In this document: positions 21,645 through 34,745 of the stretch, in pieces
Layout of the letters: each line of letters opens with the position of its first letter
Position numbering within the stretch: position 1 is the first letter of the stretch
Source of the DNA: Daucus carota subsp. sativus
Lineage: Eukaryota; Streptophyta; Magnoliopsida; Apiales; Apiaceae
DNA: 64,000 nt
Assembly: GCF_001625215.2 (NCBI RefSeq)
Contig: NC_030386.2
Span: 15,160,545-15,224,544 of the forward strand
Direction of reading: 5' to 3'
The notes under the pieces: model-generated
Databases searched by the model: none
What the model was told of the DNA's origin: nothing
The model's input: the letters and a program-made list of their open reading frames with translations, nothing else
Position numbers and translations under genes: made by a program

Positions 21645-24600
21645 ATGTATAAAATAGCCACCTCACCATCTCCTTCACCTTCCTCGTTCTTTCTCCACTC
21701 TTCGCCCTTTCCAGTCTCGTCTCTCTCACTCTCTCTCGCTAAATCTCTCTCCTCCACTTCTTATCCTCTTCTCTCTCTAGCTCGCCGATCGAATTCTCGA
21801 TCTCTACGCCGCCGATCTCCGCTCTCTCTCCGGGCCCACACTTCTACTGTACTTCAACCTCTCCAGAAAAGCATCTCAACTATGGGTACTCTCTCTCTCT
21901 CTCTCTCCCCCTCTCTCTACTCTCTCTATATCTCTGTGTATTTGCTAATTGTTGATGGATAGATAATGTTTTAATTCGTTTTATTAGCTGTTTTACTATT
22001 ACTTATTAGTTACTAATAGTTATGACGTGGAATTTCATTTCATTTAATTTATTTGTTTTGTTTAAGATGTGGAGTTGATTTGATGTTTCTATGTAATTTG
22101 TGTCAATCAGCTTCTGAGAATCCTTTCAACGGAATTTGCACTGGTCTTCCCAAACCTGACGGTGGCGAATTCGGAAAATACTACAGCCTTACAGCTCTCA
22201 ACGATCCGAGAATCGGTATGATTAGTTAATACTGCTGTTTATTGAATTTATGTCGTGACATGTCTGTTAGTTGACTTTATTTTACGTAATTGTGATGATT
22301 GTTGATGGTAGGTAGTCTTTTGTATTACGTTTTTTGTAATAATGTAGTATCGTATGGGCTGGTCGTTGTCATTAGTGGTCACAGTGAGTGTTGTCGTCTT
22401 CTCCACCATATTTATGATAAATGACTTTGTATGATTACAGATAAGCTGCCCTACTCTATTAAGATATTGCTGGAGTCTGCAATTCGTAATTGTGATAACT
22501 TCCAAGTTACTAAGAATGACGTGGAGAAGATCATTGACTGGGAAAATACTTCACCAAAGCAAGTTGAAATTCCATTCAAGCCAGCCCGTGTGCTTTTACA
22601 GGTTGATGGAATGGGATTGTAATCTGATTAGTGAATCTAATGTTTGTGAATTGTCAATTTATTAACTTTTGTTCTTTTTTAGGATTTTACCGGAGTTCCT
22701 GCTGTGGTTGACTTGGCTTGTATGCGTGATGCTATGAATAATCTCGGTGGTGACTCAAGTAAAATCAATCCTTTGGTATGTATAAATCAGTTTTTTCAAT
22801 TGAATTTGTATAGTGTTTTACGATATGATTTGTAACAATTCAATAATATAATGTAGTTTTGTGTTTCTGTCTGATTAATCAGAATCTTTTTTGCATTAAT
22901 AAGAAACGCAATGGTGTATCTTAATTTTATGACTGTCAATTTTATATTTTGTTATTAACTAAATGAGAAATCTACCCCAGGTTCCGGTGGATCTTGTCAT
23001 TGATCATTCAGTCCAGGTGGATGTAGCTAGACATGAGAATGCTGTGCAAGCAAATATGGACCTTGAATTCCAGAGAAACAATGAAAGGTTTGCGTTTCTG
23101 AAATGGGGATCTACGGCATTCCAGAATATGCTGGTGGTTCCCCCGGGTTCTGGTATTGTTCACCAGGTAAAACTTCCTGTATATTGAAATCTATACTTCT
23201 GTAGAGACATAGGCCAATCTATACTAGATACAAGCTTCATATTCATGTAAATCACATGATCGATATTGAACATTATGATATGTTTTCACGTAGACTGCAA
23301 TCATCACACATGAAACTCATCATTAATTGCTCTTGTTGATGTTTTTACATTGGTAGTATAAGGGTTATACCAATTTATTCATGAAAGTCATGTCATATTC
23401 CTGTTCGTACTTGTAATATTAAGACTATTTCAAACTTTCAGTGAAATCCGTTAATTTTTTAGGTTAATCTAGAATACTTGGGAAGGGTTGTTTTCAACAC
23501 CAACGGCCTTCTTTATCCGGACAGTGTTGTTGGGACTGATTCCCACACCACCATGATTGATGGATTAGGAGTTGCTGGCTGGGGAGTTGGAGGTATTGAA
23601 GCGGAGGCAACGATGCTTGGTCAGGTAATTATTTTTTATTATAATTTCTTTTATTGTGAACGAATCTAGTCACTTCACATTGAGAAATTCTCATCAAGAA
23701 TATTCTAAATTTGGTTGTAAATCTACACATGTCCCTGGAGTGTACAATTCTCAGTATCCTTTTCATTAAACAATGTCCTTTTCTCGGACTTTGTCGTTTA
23801 CAATATACACTGTTGCGTCAGTCCTGTGACTATAGCAGTATGTATATTACCATGTTTGGTTTGGAGTTCTATATGTACTGTTATATAATAATAAACCACT
23901 CTGCTCATCTCCTAAATATTTAAGTTTACTATTTTTACCTCCACAATTTATGTCGACATTGCCACTGCAGAACTACCATGTACACCTATTATTAGTGTAA
24001 CCAGGCTCACAAGTTCCCAGGTTAAAATTGGGATTGGAGAAATTACTATTCCTCTAATATATCTGCCTACTCTGACAGCCTATGAGCATGGTTTTGCCTG
24101 GAGTTGTTGGGTTTAAGTTGTCTGGGAAGCTGCAAGATGGTGTCACTGCTACTGATTTGGTTTTGACAGTGACACAGATGTTAAGAAAGCATGGTGTTGT
24201 TGGCAAATTTGTTGAGTTCTATGGTAATCAAATATCTTTGCAACTTGCTCGGAATTCTGGTGCAACTAATCATGAGTTTTATGGTTTTAATTAATTTATA
24301 TGGCTCCACAGGTGAAGGTATGGGTAAATTGTCACTTGCTGATAGGGCCACCATTGCAAATATGTCGCCCGAGTATGGAGCCACCATGGGTTTCTTCCCT
24401 GTAGACCACATTACATTGCAATACCTTAAATTAACTGGAAGAAGCGAAGAGACAGTGAGTTATCTCTTGGATTTTTTATTTATATCATGTTTTAGCAAGG
24501 ATTTTTGCCGTGTCTTTAATCTTTCACTGTTCAATATATGCTAGGTATCAATGATTGAGGCATATCTGCGTGCAAACAATATGTTTGTCGACTATAATGA

Positions 24601-27600
24601 GGTAAGTCATTTCTTTATTTTTGTGTTGATTATCTGGTGTAAGCTGGAGTTCTCTAGTTGATGGGTTTGTGTCTTTGATCTAGCCTCAACAAGATAGAGT
24701 TTACTCGTCCTATCTTCAGTTGGATCTAGCGGAGGTCGAACCCTGTATTTCAGGACCAAAAAGGTTTGCTTCTTTTTTTTTTAAATTTTTAAATGTTTTT
24801 TATAAAAATAACATTTCTCTGAGTTAATTCTGCTGTGTGATTAAGATTTTATGAAATTCACTTCTTATTGACAGACCTCATGACCGTGTTCTTTTGAAAG
24901 AGATGAAGACTGACTGGCATTCCTGTCTGGATAATAAAGTCGGTTTTAAGGTACAGTGCAATTTAGTTGTGAATTTACTTTGCTGTAACTTTGTAGTGGC
25001 GGTATCACGAGAAATTACCCTAATACTTCAATTTCATGTGACATTATTTCTTTTTCACTTAATGCTTATACAAAAAAAAAAAATCATGTTTACTTTTCTC
25101 AGGGATTTGCGGTTCCAAAAGATGCACAGGAGAAAGTAGTTGACTTTTCATTCAATGGACAACCTGCTAAGCTCAAACATGGCAGTGTTGTAATTGCTGC
25201 CATTACGAGCTGTACAAACACATCGAATCCCAGTGTCATGCTTGGAGCTGGTCTTGTTGCAAAGAAGGCCTGTGAGTTGGGACTGGAGGTACGTTATACG
25301 TGTCAATTACTTGGTTGCATTCGGTCTGAAGATAATTTATACAGTAATGTCCTGATGTATGCATTGATCAGTGTTTTTTGAGTGGTAGGAGCCTGCATCG
25401 TTATAATTTTTTCTGAATTGTATCTGGAAACAGGTCAAGCCATGGGTGAAAACAAGTCTTGCACCAGGATCTGGAGTGGTTACTAAATACTTGCTTCAAA
25501 GGTATTACAATTATTTCTGAGAGCGTATGTCTGATTAGCACTTAATTGCCAACACCCAATTATTTACATTTATGTGTTTCTAGTGGCCTGCAAACATACT
25601 TGAACCAGCAGGGCTTCAACATTGTTGGGTATGGTTGCACAACGTGCATAGGAAACTCTGGTGACCTTCATGAATCAGTTACTTCTGCAATTACAGACAA
25701 TGGTATTGTCTTCTTTTCTATGATGATACATGTAATGCCTCCTATAAGATGTAGAAATGTGACGTTGCTTTCCATCAAAATTCAACCTCCTGATGCTATG
25801 TTTCATTGGACATATTGATCGCTAAAACTTTCATGGTTAAAATAATTTTCATATTACCCCATTGCGCAATTATCTTTATTCTTCTCATATTAAAAATGAC
25901 AAGAGGGTATAAATGTGAAGACTTGGAGAATTTGAGGGGGATTGTGTTCTTTGAAGAGCATCTTTATTTGTTCCATGTCGATATTAATTGTGTCAGTTTG
26001 GATATAATGAAAGATGATACTATGTGTATTTGAATGATGATTAGATGACCTATATAAGGTTACCTGATGTTATACATTCTTCTGAAGCAAAGCAACATGT
26101 TCTTTGCAATGTTTAGCAGGCTTAATGTGCTTTCTTTGTCTTCCATATATATTGCCCGGAAAATAATATGTACACAATTATAGTTTGTATATGCATGCTT
26201 TGCAGACATTGTAGCCGCGGCTGTTCTTTCTGGAAACCGGAACTTTGAAGGACGTGTTCACCCACTAACAAGAGCCAATTATCTTGCTTCGCCTCCATTA
26301 GTTGTAGCTTATGCTTTAGCTGGCACGGTATGCTTCAATGAAGTTCACTTTCATAGTTACGTTTATACTCCATAGAAAGATATTTCTAAAAGATGGAGAA
26401 GCTTTCAAGCTACCATGTTATGTCATATTTGTAAATAGCCACTAGTGTTTATTCTTTATCCGATGTCATTGGAGCTGTGGGCTTCTGTATTACATTTAGT
26501 CAAGTTGGGGCTTGTATTTAATCATTTTTGATGTTTTTTCATTTTAATCATTCATTCTTTATCATATCTTTTCAGGTTGACATTGACTTCGAGAAGGAGC
26601 CAATCGGTGTAGGAAAGGATGGCAAGGAGGTTTACTTCAAGGAAATCTGGCCTAGTAATGAGGAAGTTGCAGAGGTAGCTAAATTATATTTAACAATTTA
26701 ATGTATTATATGAAGGCTATGTATGTTTCACAGGTTTTGAGTCGTAGGATGTATATTATACGCATTTCATCACTCCTCTTACCTTAAAATAGTTCTGTGG
26801 TCTATCTTCCACAACTTTTTTGGTTCATTTTATTAGGACTATTACTCCAATTCTCTCCCAAGGTATTAATAATCCTATGCAAACGAACTAAATAAAAAGA
26901 TTGGAATTTAGTCCATGGAATAAGCTAAAGCATATTTGAAGATTTCTGATACATATCATCTCATGGATACGTTGTTTTTTGTTCAACAGGCTGTTCAATC
27001 AAGTGTGCTACCTGATATGTTCAAGAATACCTATGAAGCCATCACAAAGGGCAATCCAATGTGGAACAAATTATCCGTCCCATCTTCTAGTCTATATTCA
27101 TGGGACGAAAAATCTACCTATATTCATGAACCACCATACTTCAAGGGCATGACAATGGACCCGCCTGGTCCTCATGGAGTCAAAGACGCCTACTGCTTGC
27201 TCAACTTGGGTGACAGTATTACCACTGACCATATTTCTCCAGCAGGAAGTATCCACAAGGATAGCCCTGCGGCAAAGTATCTCCTTGACCGTGGTGTTGA
27301 TCGCAGGGACTTCAATTCCTATGGTAGCCGACGTGGTAATGATGAAGTGATGGCTAGGGGTACCTTTGCCAATATTAGAATTGTTAACAAGCTGTTAAAT
27401 GGAGAAGTTGGACCAAAAACAATTCACATACCAACAGGGGATAAACTTTATGTTTTTGATGCAGCAACGGTAAATTTGTATAACCATTTTTTTTATAATA
27501 TTATTCTTTCAGTGGTTTATATATATGTTCATTTGTTCTGATATCATCCTATCTAATGATTATGCCTCTAGACATTTACCGATATGTTTATTCTTTAAGA

Positions 27601-28760
27601 GCTATATTTATTTGCTAGTAGATTTGTAGTGGAATTGCAGACAGTTTTTCGTGCTGTGCAGCTCTTTACTTTGTTTCCCTCATTTGTAACACTTGAGCTG
27701 TCCGTAGTCCCTCATTTCCTCAGTTACCATTTTTGCTCTTTTTTTAAGATAGCTCTTTCCCTCTTGTTGCGTATCTTTCTAATGTTCTGGTTGGTGTTTA
27801 CTCTTGGAGTGTTTTATTACATTTGTGCTAACCTTTGAGACTTCCATTAACTGATCTTTTAATGCTCTGCTTTTTGCTCTACCTGTATGATGTTTCAGAG
27901 GTACAAGGAAGCTGGGCATGACACCATTGTTCTGGCTGGAGCAGAATATGGAAGTGGCAGCTCCCGAGACTGGGCTGCCAAGGGCCCAATGCTCCAGGTG
28001 AGTTGCTTATCGGATTTTTGTGAACGTTCACTTCGTTTGGAAGAGCTATATTTTGCTCTGCAGATGGGTAATTTTTTTGCCAATTACTCATGTCAGGGTG
28101 TAAAAGCAGTGATAGCCAAAAGCTTTGAGAGAATTCATCGCAGTAATTTGGTTGGGATGGGCATCATTCCTCTTTGCTTTAAGACTGGTGAGGATGCAGA
28201 TACGCTTGGTTTGACTGGACATGAACGTTACACTATAGACATTCCAAGTAAAGTCAGCGAGTTGAAGCCTGGTCAAGATGTTACTGTCACAACTGATGGT
28301 GGCAAATCTTTTACATGTACAGCACGGTTTGACACAGAGGTATATGACATATTTTGTTTTTCTTCTCTGCACCTGTCTTTCTTTTTTATGATTGAAGCTC
28401 TCCCAGCTTATTTACTTCTTAATTCTTGTACATGGCTTTCTTTAATACATGTAACATAATTTCCCGGAGAGGTCAGGTTGCTTGAAAAAATGCAGGAGTC
28501 ATATTTTTTGATTCTTATGTCTTTAATCAAGTACAGTATATAGGCAATTTATATTAAACTCAGTGTAATACTAATCATGAATCATAATACATCTCGTAAT
28601 GTGGCAAGTCAATAAGAAGTTACTTGCATGTGCATGTTAACCCTCTCTGGTTTATGTTCAAATTTTTAATATTGGTTTGCTTCTTCTTCAGGTTGAGTTG
28701 GCATATTTTGATAACGGTGGCATCCTCCCTTACGTTATCCGAAACCTGATTAAGAAGTAA
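21645..28760 (+). CDS. ACO: Aconitate hydratase, probably mitochondrial/cytosolic, 20 exons
   Basis: The spliced protein is 977 residues. Exons: 21645-21885, 22111-22215, 22441-22601, 22683-22775, 22981-23166, 23463-23624, 24079-24223, 24312-24454, 24545-24601, 24684-24763, 24875-24950, 25103-25288, 25434-25501, 25584-25702, 26206-26327, 26576-26674, 26990-27469, 27899-27997, 28097-28339, 28692-28760. Aconitase isomerises citrate and isocitrate on a 4Fe-4S cluster in the TCA and glyoxylate pathways. Cluster ligands sit in [10 protein letters not shown] (exon 12) and [10 protein letters not shown] (exon 14); active-site stretches include [14 protein letters not shown] (exon 6), [13 protein letters not shown] (exon 17) and [18 protein letters not shown] (exon 18). 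The first 79 residues are rich in S, R and L and nearly free of acidic residues, as in mitochondrial presequences of plant ACO2/ACO3. An in-frame ATG at 21882 (MASENPF) would give an 898-residue cytosolic-length form. All junctions are GT-AG and phases agree. Confidence 0.96.
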
Positions 28761-29988
28761 ATATCAAGTATCTTATCATGTGAGATCACAGGAACAATTA
28801 TAATGGGAATCTGGAACTGAATCCAGAATGTAGGTCTCATACCACCGAGGTGCCTGCGTCTTCTTCGTCTTGTCTTAAATATTTTAATAATGGAATAAGC
28901 ATTTTGTTCCTCTATAATTGGAGTAGCAACTCAGCATCAGCAGTTCAATTTCAGAAGCATTTCTTGTTCATTATAATTTGCTGATGTTACTAGTGTCAGG
29001 TAGTTAGGAAGAAGTGAGAATCAGTTGTTGATTTTTTCAATTGTGATTCAGAATGACATCCTTGAAAGTTTGTTATATTTCATAATTTTGCTGGCATCTG
29101 TTATATTTCATACTTCTGCCCTATATACATGTGTTCTGTCAGTTTCTTGGTGATTTGAGCATGCCTTTATTTTATTTTATTTTGCCATAGTTTAACAAGT
29201 GTTGCAGACTTTCATGGCTCAAGTTTGTTGGTCTTTCTAGAACACAACCATTGACTCTTCCTAAAAGATGCCATTACCAAGTCCATAGAATATTTGCATA
29301 TTAATGTTTGTTTTCTTTTTCTTTTTACAACTATAATGACAGCAATTATATCCTTCTATTTCTCTCCCCCCATTTTTTGGTAAAGCTTCCCTCTTTCTCT
29401 GTCTTAAACCCGGGAAAATTGCTGAATTTTGTCCAAACAGAATGAGAATCAGGGTGGAGGATGGGCACAGGCTCTTGCTATTCTTGTTCATTCTGTTGTT
29501 GCTGTATGTGTTCATTTTTGTCTGCTTGATTTCTTGGATACAATATATCATCTATGAAAAAAAATTAGTGTCTAAGAACTATAATTAATTACTTAGTTGG
29601 GGTTGTTATTGAGCTTCTTATGCAGTGTACAAACATATATCCAATTGAACTACATAATTTTCTGCGGTTGATATAATTAGAAAAAGGAGGGATCTGAAGG
29701 TGTGATAAATATGACTGCAGTGGTTTGATTGAGCTGGTGTAGGAACGGGTGGTGTAAAAACCCTTATTTGGTTGCGATCTAGGATCACAACCGTTACTGA
29801 TCACATCTAAATTTTAGTGAATTGTTCCTTAAAGACCAAATTTCAGTCCACGACTCCATCTTATACAACGTAGGTTACTCTTCCCAAACACTGTACACAA
29901 AGCACTAGCAATAGCAGAATTGTTCTGATAGTTTTCAGTTTCACATAAAAGAATTTCTCCACATTTCGGTATCTTACATTGAGGGTTC
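28761..29988. other. Aconitase 3' flank and spacer to the CDPK pseudogene
   Basis: The first ~200 bases are the likely aconitase 3' UTR; their copy is found again at 36900-37080. From about 29740 to 29950 the sequence resembles the 3' flank of the intact CDPK (50340-50510), sharing ATCACAACC and AGAATTGTTCTGAT, so it belongs to the CDPK duplication block. No other gene is seen. Confidence 0.5.
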
Positions 29989-31274
29989 CTAACCACTATT
30001 GAGTGGGTGATGACTGTCTGTTGATCCTCCAGACAGAGAAGTAGAACGGTTTCTCTGTTGTTGGGTGGTGCCGCCCCTCATCATTGCACAAAACTCCTTG
30101 TAGTCGATCTTTCCATCCTGAGGACAGCAACTTGGGGTGAGTAATTTTCTTAAAAAAAAGTGATCCGGACTGAGAAAACCGAAACCAATAGAACTGAAAA
30201 TAGCGTAATTGAACTGAGTATCAGTTTGGTATTGGTGACTTTTTGAAAACGAACAGTTTATAGCTTTTAATATATATGATAAAATTTTTATTTATAACTT
30301 ATGTATCATATATATTTGTATGAATAAAATATATTCCCTAATTTATTGATTATAAGGGTTGGCTGCTTTCTGCTGACTATTCATTTTGTATCCACAGGAA
30401 TAGTGATCAGCTTCTGCTTTTTAGTTTCTAGTGTCTACAACGAGGGATAGTGTCCACAGAGCTTCTGTTTTCACAAGCCGCATATTGTAACCCATTACCA
30501 ATTACAGAATAACAAATTTAATATCATACAATATTTTGAATCATTTCTTATTCTATATTTAAAATGTCAACATTATTATTTAGTTTTATAATATGTTTTA
30601 TAATTAGGCAAAACCCGAAGTCGACAAACTATAACCTGACTGAAAAATCCTTTTTATACTTTATAGTGATCCCGTTACGGTTATAAGATGATTTAGTAAT
30701 TGTTTCAGTTAAAATCGATTCAAACTGAACCGAATCTTGGAGCCCCTAACAGCAAGTCAGCAACATAAGCATGATTATTTTAATAGAGGTTCAGATCAAT
30801 TATGCATAAATTGAATTGAAATCGAAAAGAACAACATACATTATCTGAGTCAACTTCAGACAGTATTTCTTTAATGGCACCACTCATTCCATATATCTTC
30901 ATTGCTGCTTCTAGTTTCTTTCTTGTTATGTAACTGTGAATTGTGATTATATTTGAACAAAAGAATCAGCTGATTCATTATAAAGTCAGGAAAGGAAAAA
31001 AAAACCAGATATGAACTGGGGAGAAGAATACAAGATGAATCAGATGCAACTGCCAACTTACATAGATTAATACTTACCCACTGTTGTCTGTGTCAAAATG
31101 CTGGAATGCCTTGTAAAGATGTTTATCCCTCTCCAGTGTGTATCTATGCATCGTAGCAGCTATAAATTCCATGTAGTCGAGTGTCCCGTTACCATCGAGA
31201 TCAGCCTGACATAAGAATGACATTTTATTTACTAGAAGCAGGGAAAGAAAATTATTGTTACTACTCAACAGTTT

Positions 31275-31500
31275 ATAGGTAGATATCGTTTGGGCAAGTT
31301 TAAAAAAAGTGACTTCTTACTTAAAGTAAAGAAATGGATTACAAGTGAGAAGTAAATAAGTTATTAAAGTGTTTGGAAAAGAAGTAGAAGCTCTGAGAGA
31401 GAAGTTAGCACTTTCAACATCTTAAAAGTGCTTCTACTTATTTATGGTCAAGAAAAGCAGAAGCCAGAAACAACTTCTGCTTCTTAAAAAAAACAGGCGC
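31275..31500. mobile_element. Insertion in an intron of the CDPK pseudogene
   Basis: The intron between exons 5 and 6 is 309 bases here but 101 in the intact paralogue. The extra sequence starts near GTTTGGGCAAG, contains mirrored GAAGTAGAAG / CTTCTACTT words and ends before CAGGCGCT. It looks like a MITE that arrived after duplication; exact ends and class were not resolved. Confidence 0.45.
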
Positions 31501-32444
31501 TATGAATATCTTACAGCTTCTACGAGTTGCTGAACTTCTGCTTCTGTGAGCTTTGATCCCAGATGGGCTAAGCCATTTTTCAGTTTTTTGCAAGTGATTA
31601 TGCCACTATTGTCTGTGTCCATGTTAGTAAACGTATTCTTAAGTCCTTGAGTTTCCTCTGCGGATAAATTTTCAGCAATAACCTATAGTTCAAAATTCAA
31701 ATAAAAAGTTGAGCAAGTCAGTCCTTTATTCGTTTCAAAAAGGATTTGTAGCAGATATCTTTAACTGAATTAAACCTTGAGTGCAAGCTTCTTGAGCTTG
31801 TTCATAGCTCTGAACTGCCTCATCCTAGAAAAAACTGCACTGTCTGCTGACTTGTCCAATGCTTCGCCACCCTCTCGAAGCCATGGGTGATCTAGTATAC
31901 AAGTATCACAGTTCTTTTGATGAAATGACACGATATAAGAATCATAAGAACTAAGAAATATGCATTAGCTTTCTTGGAATATCAAATGTTCCGAAAGAGA
32001 GCCTACCAGGAAAAGTAAAGAATTATGATGTTCCTATGACCATGTCTGTTTGAAGGGACTTGAACATCATTTATAGTTCTTTCTTTCTTTACTTTTCCAG
32101 GTAAGCTCTCATTGGAACATCTGAATTATATGATCATAGGATCACATCTCATCATATAAATGTTTATCTTTCGAACAAACATGGCACGTGTTCACTTTAT
32201 AATTCAACTTTGCCTAATCTGTGGATGCAAAAGATGAAAATTTGATATAAATATATATATGTGGCAGTCTGACCAAGAACTTGAGCAGATGTGATCCGTT
32301 TCTTGGGATCTCGTGTTAGCATCTTGCCAACTAGGTCCTTGGCACTATATGATATTTTGGGCCAAGGCCGTCTTTCCAAGTCAATGTCTCCTTTCAATAC
32401 TGCATCAAATATTCCATCCTGGGTCTCTGTAATAATCCTCATTG

Positions 32445-34168
32445 TTAGAAATTATAGGTATTACTGATATAGTTATAGTTTTTAATTATAGTTATACTAT
32501 AATTATATTAATGATACCGTAAAATCTAAAATTACATTTATGTACATCATATTAAAACAAATATGAAATTAAATTATATAGACACAGATCAAAATGGTTT
32601 TAAAATTAATTGATGTTCAAAAAATATTATAACATAAAATTATTATAACAATTAAGATTGGGAAGAAATTATTAGACATAGTAGTATATATAATTATTAA
32701 TTAAAAAGTGATATTCACATGAATTAACAAATAATCTGGACAATTATAAATGAAAAATAACATATATACTAATATATTATACATTTAATTAAATTTATTG
32801 TATATAAACAAGTAATTATGTCAATATTATTTATATATATAATATTATATTATAAATATAGAAAGTGTTTTGAAAAATTACGACATAAACACTATCACCT
32901 AAGATATATAAAGATTAAAAGGCACTTTGTGTAATCCTATTTTACTCAAAACTGTAGTTCAAAATCAAGTATTTGCGATACCAATCTTTGTATTTCATTA
33001 TATTTTGACAGGGGTGTAATTAGGGCCGAGCGAGCCGAGTTTCGAGCCTAAATCTCTACCCGAACTCGACTCGTTTAATTTCACGAGTCGAGTCGAGTCG
33101 GCTCATTTAGCTAAACGAGCCGGTATTAACGAGTCGGACGAGTGGCTCGTTTAATTTTACACTTAATCGAGTCTAAATCTCTGTCCGAACTCGGCTCGTT
33201 TAATTTCACGAGTCGAGTGGAGCCGGCTCGTTTAATTAAACGAGTCGGAACCTTTGCCCGAACTCGACTCGTTTAATTAAACGAGCCGAGTCAAGCTTAG
33301 TTAAACGAGTTCTAGTTGAAGATTTATAGTAAAATGCGAATACACAATATGCACTTTAAGTAAAGTGCGAGTACACAAAAGTGCACTTTACTTTCTAAAT
33401 TATTAACGGAGTTAACCCGAATTAATGGAATGCAAAAAATGTAATGAAATACAAAAATTAATATTGAAAATGCTCAATTTTGAATTACAGTATTGCAAGT
33501 GGTGTCTTGAGTAAAGTGCGAGTACAAAAATCATATCGTATATAAATAATGGAACTAGATTTCGATATGAGTTGCTATATGTGGGAAGTGTTAGTCAGAG
33601 TGTTTAAATTAAAATTTGTATAATCAAAAAGCCTCAACCCAAATTAGTTCCGGAAATAACATTATTGGGACCCAAACGTGGTCGAAATGATAAGCATGAT
33701 ATCCAATTATTATTGTGATTGATCGTTCCTAGTTTATTAATAATTTATTTTAAAGTATCTCAGAAAAAATATTTATGATCATGTAGGTATAACACATAAA
33801 TTTCTGACAATATAAATGATAAGATATTGGGTCTGTTTGGCAACTGTTATTTTCTTAAAAAATATACATTTTTTCAATAATTTTTTTAGATATAAATTTT
33901 AAAAAGATATTTTATGTTCCTTATTTGATAAAAAATTATAAATTTATATAAAAATAAGGAATTGATAAATAAGCTCCACATTTTACTATTTAACCTCCAA
34001 TTCCATATTTTATACCATATTTACCCATGCTTTCTACCCATGTTTCATCCATATTACAGGTGAAAAATTTGAAATGGAGTTTAAATAGTAAAGTTTAGAG
34101 CTTATTTAACAATTCCCTAAAAATATTGAAAAATCATTTTTTTTTTTTAAATAAGTTGAACGAAACTT
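32445..34168. repeat. AT-rich DNA replacing the kinase domain in the CDPK pseudogene
   Basis: Similarity to the intact CDPK stops at about 34170, inside exon 1, and resumes at about 32445, inside intron 2. Between these points is AT-rich spacer with no ORF. It includes a GC-rich block at 33020-33310 of recurring ACGAGTCGAGT and CTCGTTTAATT words in both orientations. The block resembles palindromic plant repeats of unclear class. No target duplication was found, so deletion with filler and insertion are both possible. Confidence 0.55.
33020..33310. repeat. Degenerate CGAGTCGAG / CTCGTTTAATT repeat cluster
   Basis: Units such as CGAACTCG(A/G)CTCGTTTAATT and CACGAGTCGAGT(C/G)GAG recur at least three times, with inverted forms (AAACGAGCCG) between them. 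The block is far richer in GC than its surroundings and could form several hairpins. Confidence 0.6.
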
Positions 34169-34379
34169 ATGCTTTGACATCATCATATGGCTTACCTAGG
34201 ATTGTATCTGATCTATGGACCCTTCTTGGACCCCCTGGAGGCTTAGAAGGAAGCTGAGAACCTGGTCCCGGAGACTTTGTATATATAATCTGTGATTCTT
34301 GGGAATGCCTTTCATCACCTGATCTATTCCTATTTGATCGCCCCTCTGCAAGCTTGCCTTTGCTTGCACACACACCCAT

Positions 34380-34745
34380 TTTCCAAAGTTATCGCTTCAA
34401 TCACCAAGAATGGATTATACATGCAATAACTCAAAACACCCTGATGAGGTTTCAGATAAAGATCAGATTTTGAGGATCAAATTGCAGCAAGAATAAGATA
34501 ATGCAAGACTTAACCTGATCAAATTGAAAGAAGAATGAGGGTATGCAAGACTTGTTAAAATGAAACAAAACTTGTAGTAAAAGACAAGGTATGACATATA
34601 TAAACAAGGGAGAAAAACAAGTAAACCCGGCAGCTGGAGAACAACTTGGTCAGCTAGAAGGTGGAGTTAAAATAAATTCTGAAAAGTTCAAGAAGACTAT
34701 TTGTATGTATGTGAGTATATTTTGCAGTATATATGCAAGGTAACC
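34380..34745 (-). other. Duplicated CDPK upstream region (copy A)
   Basis: This stretch parallels 53884-54300 upstream of the intact CDPK, sharing GGCAGCTGGAGAACAACTTG, GGTCAGCTA and GGTGGAGTTAAAATAAAT, read on the plus strand. The gene duplication thus included promoter and leader DNA. Confidence 0.7.

Larger units (their letters stand above)
29989..34379 (-). pseudogene. Calcium-dependent protein kinase copy lacking most of the kinase domain
   Basis: This is the paralogue of the intact CDPK at 50634-53883. Retained parts on the minus strand: start of exon 1 (34379 to about 34170; MGVCASKGKL, with myristoylation Gly2 and Cys4, through GKPYDDVKA), exon 3 (32274-32426), exon 4 (31776-31891), exon 5 (31515-31682), exon 6 (31078-31205), exon 7 (30840-30933) and exon 8 (29989-30117). 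About 470 bases of exon 1 and all of exon 2 are missing and replaced by 1.7 kb of AT-rich repeat DNA, so the glycine loop, catalytic Lys, HRD and DFG motifs are absent. The autoinhibitory junction ([13 protein letters not shown]) and four EF-hands remain open with correct phases. The exon 3 donor has changed to GTCAGA. The C-terminus reads on to HHPLNSG, longer than in the intact copy. A kinase is impossible; a truncated calcium-binding product cannot be excluded. Confidence 0.85.

Noticed and set aside
27879..28372. Antisense ORFs over aconitase exons 18 and 19
   Set aside because: They are shadows of conserved coding sequence and have no family match or splice logic.
28944..29760. Short likeness between 29738 (GTAGGAACGGGTGGTGTAAAA) and 48944 upstream of eIF1 as proof of an eIF1 trace in copy A
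   Set aside because: The match is about 20 bases with mismatches and has no eIF1 coding or leader sequence beside it.
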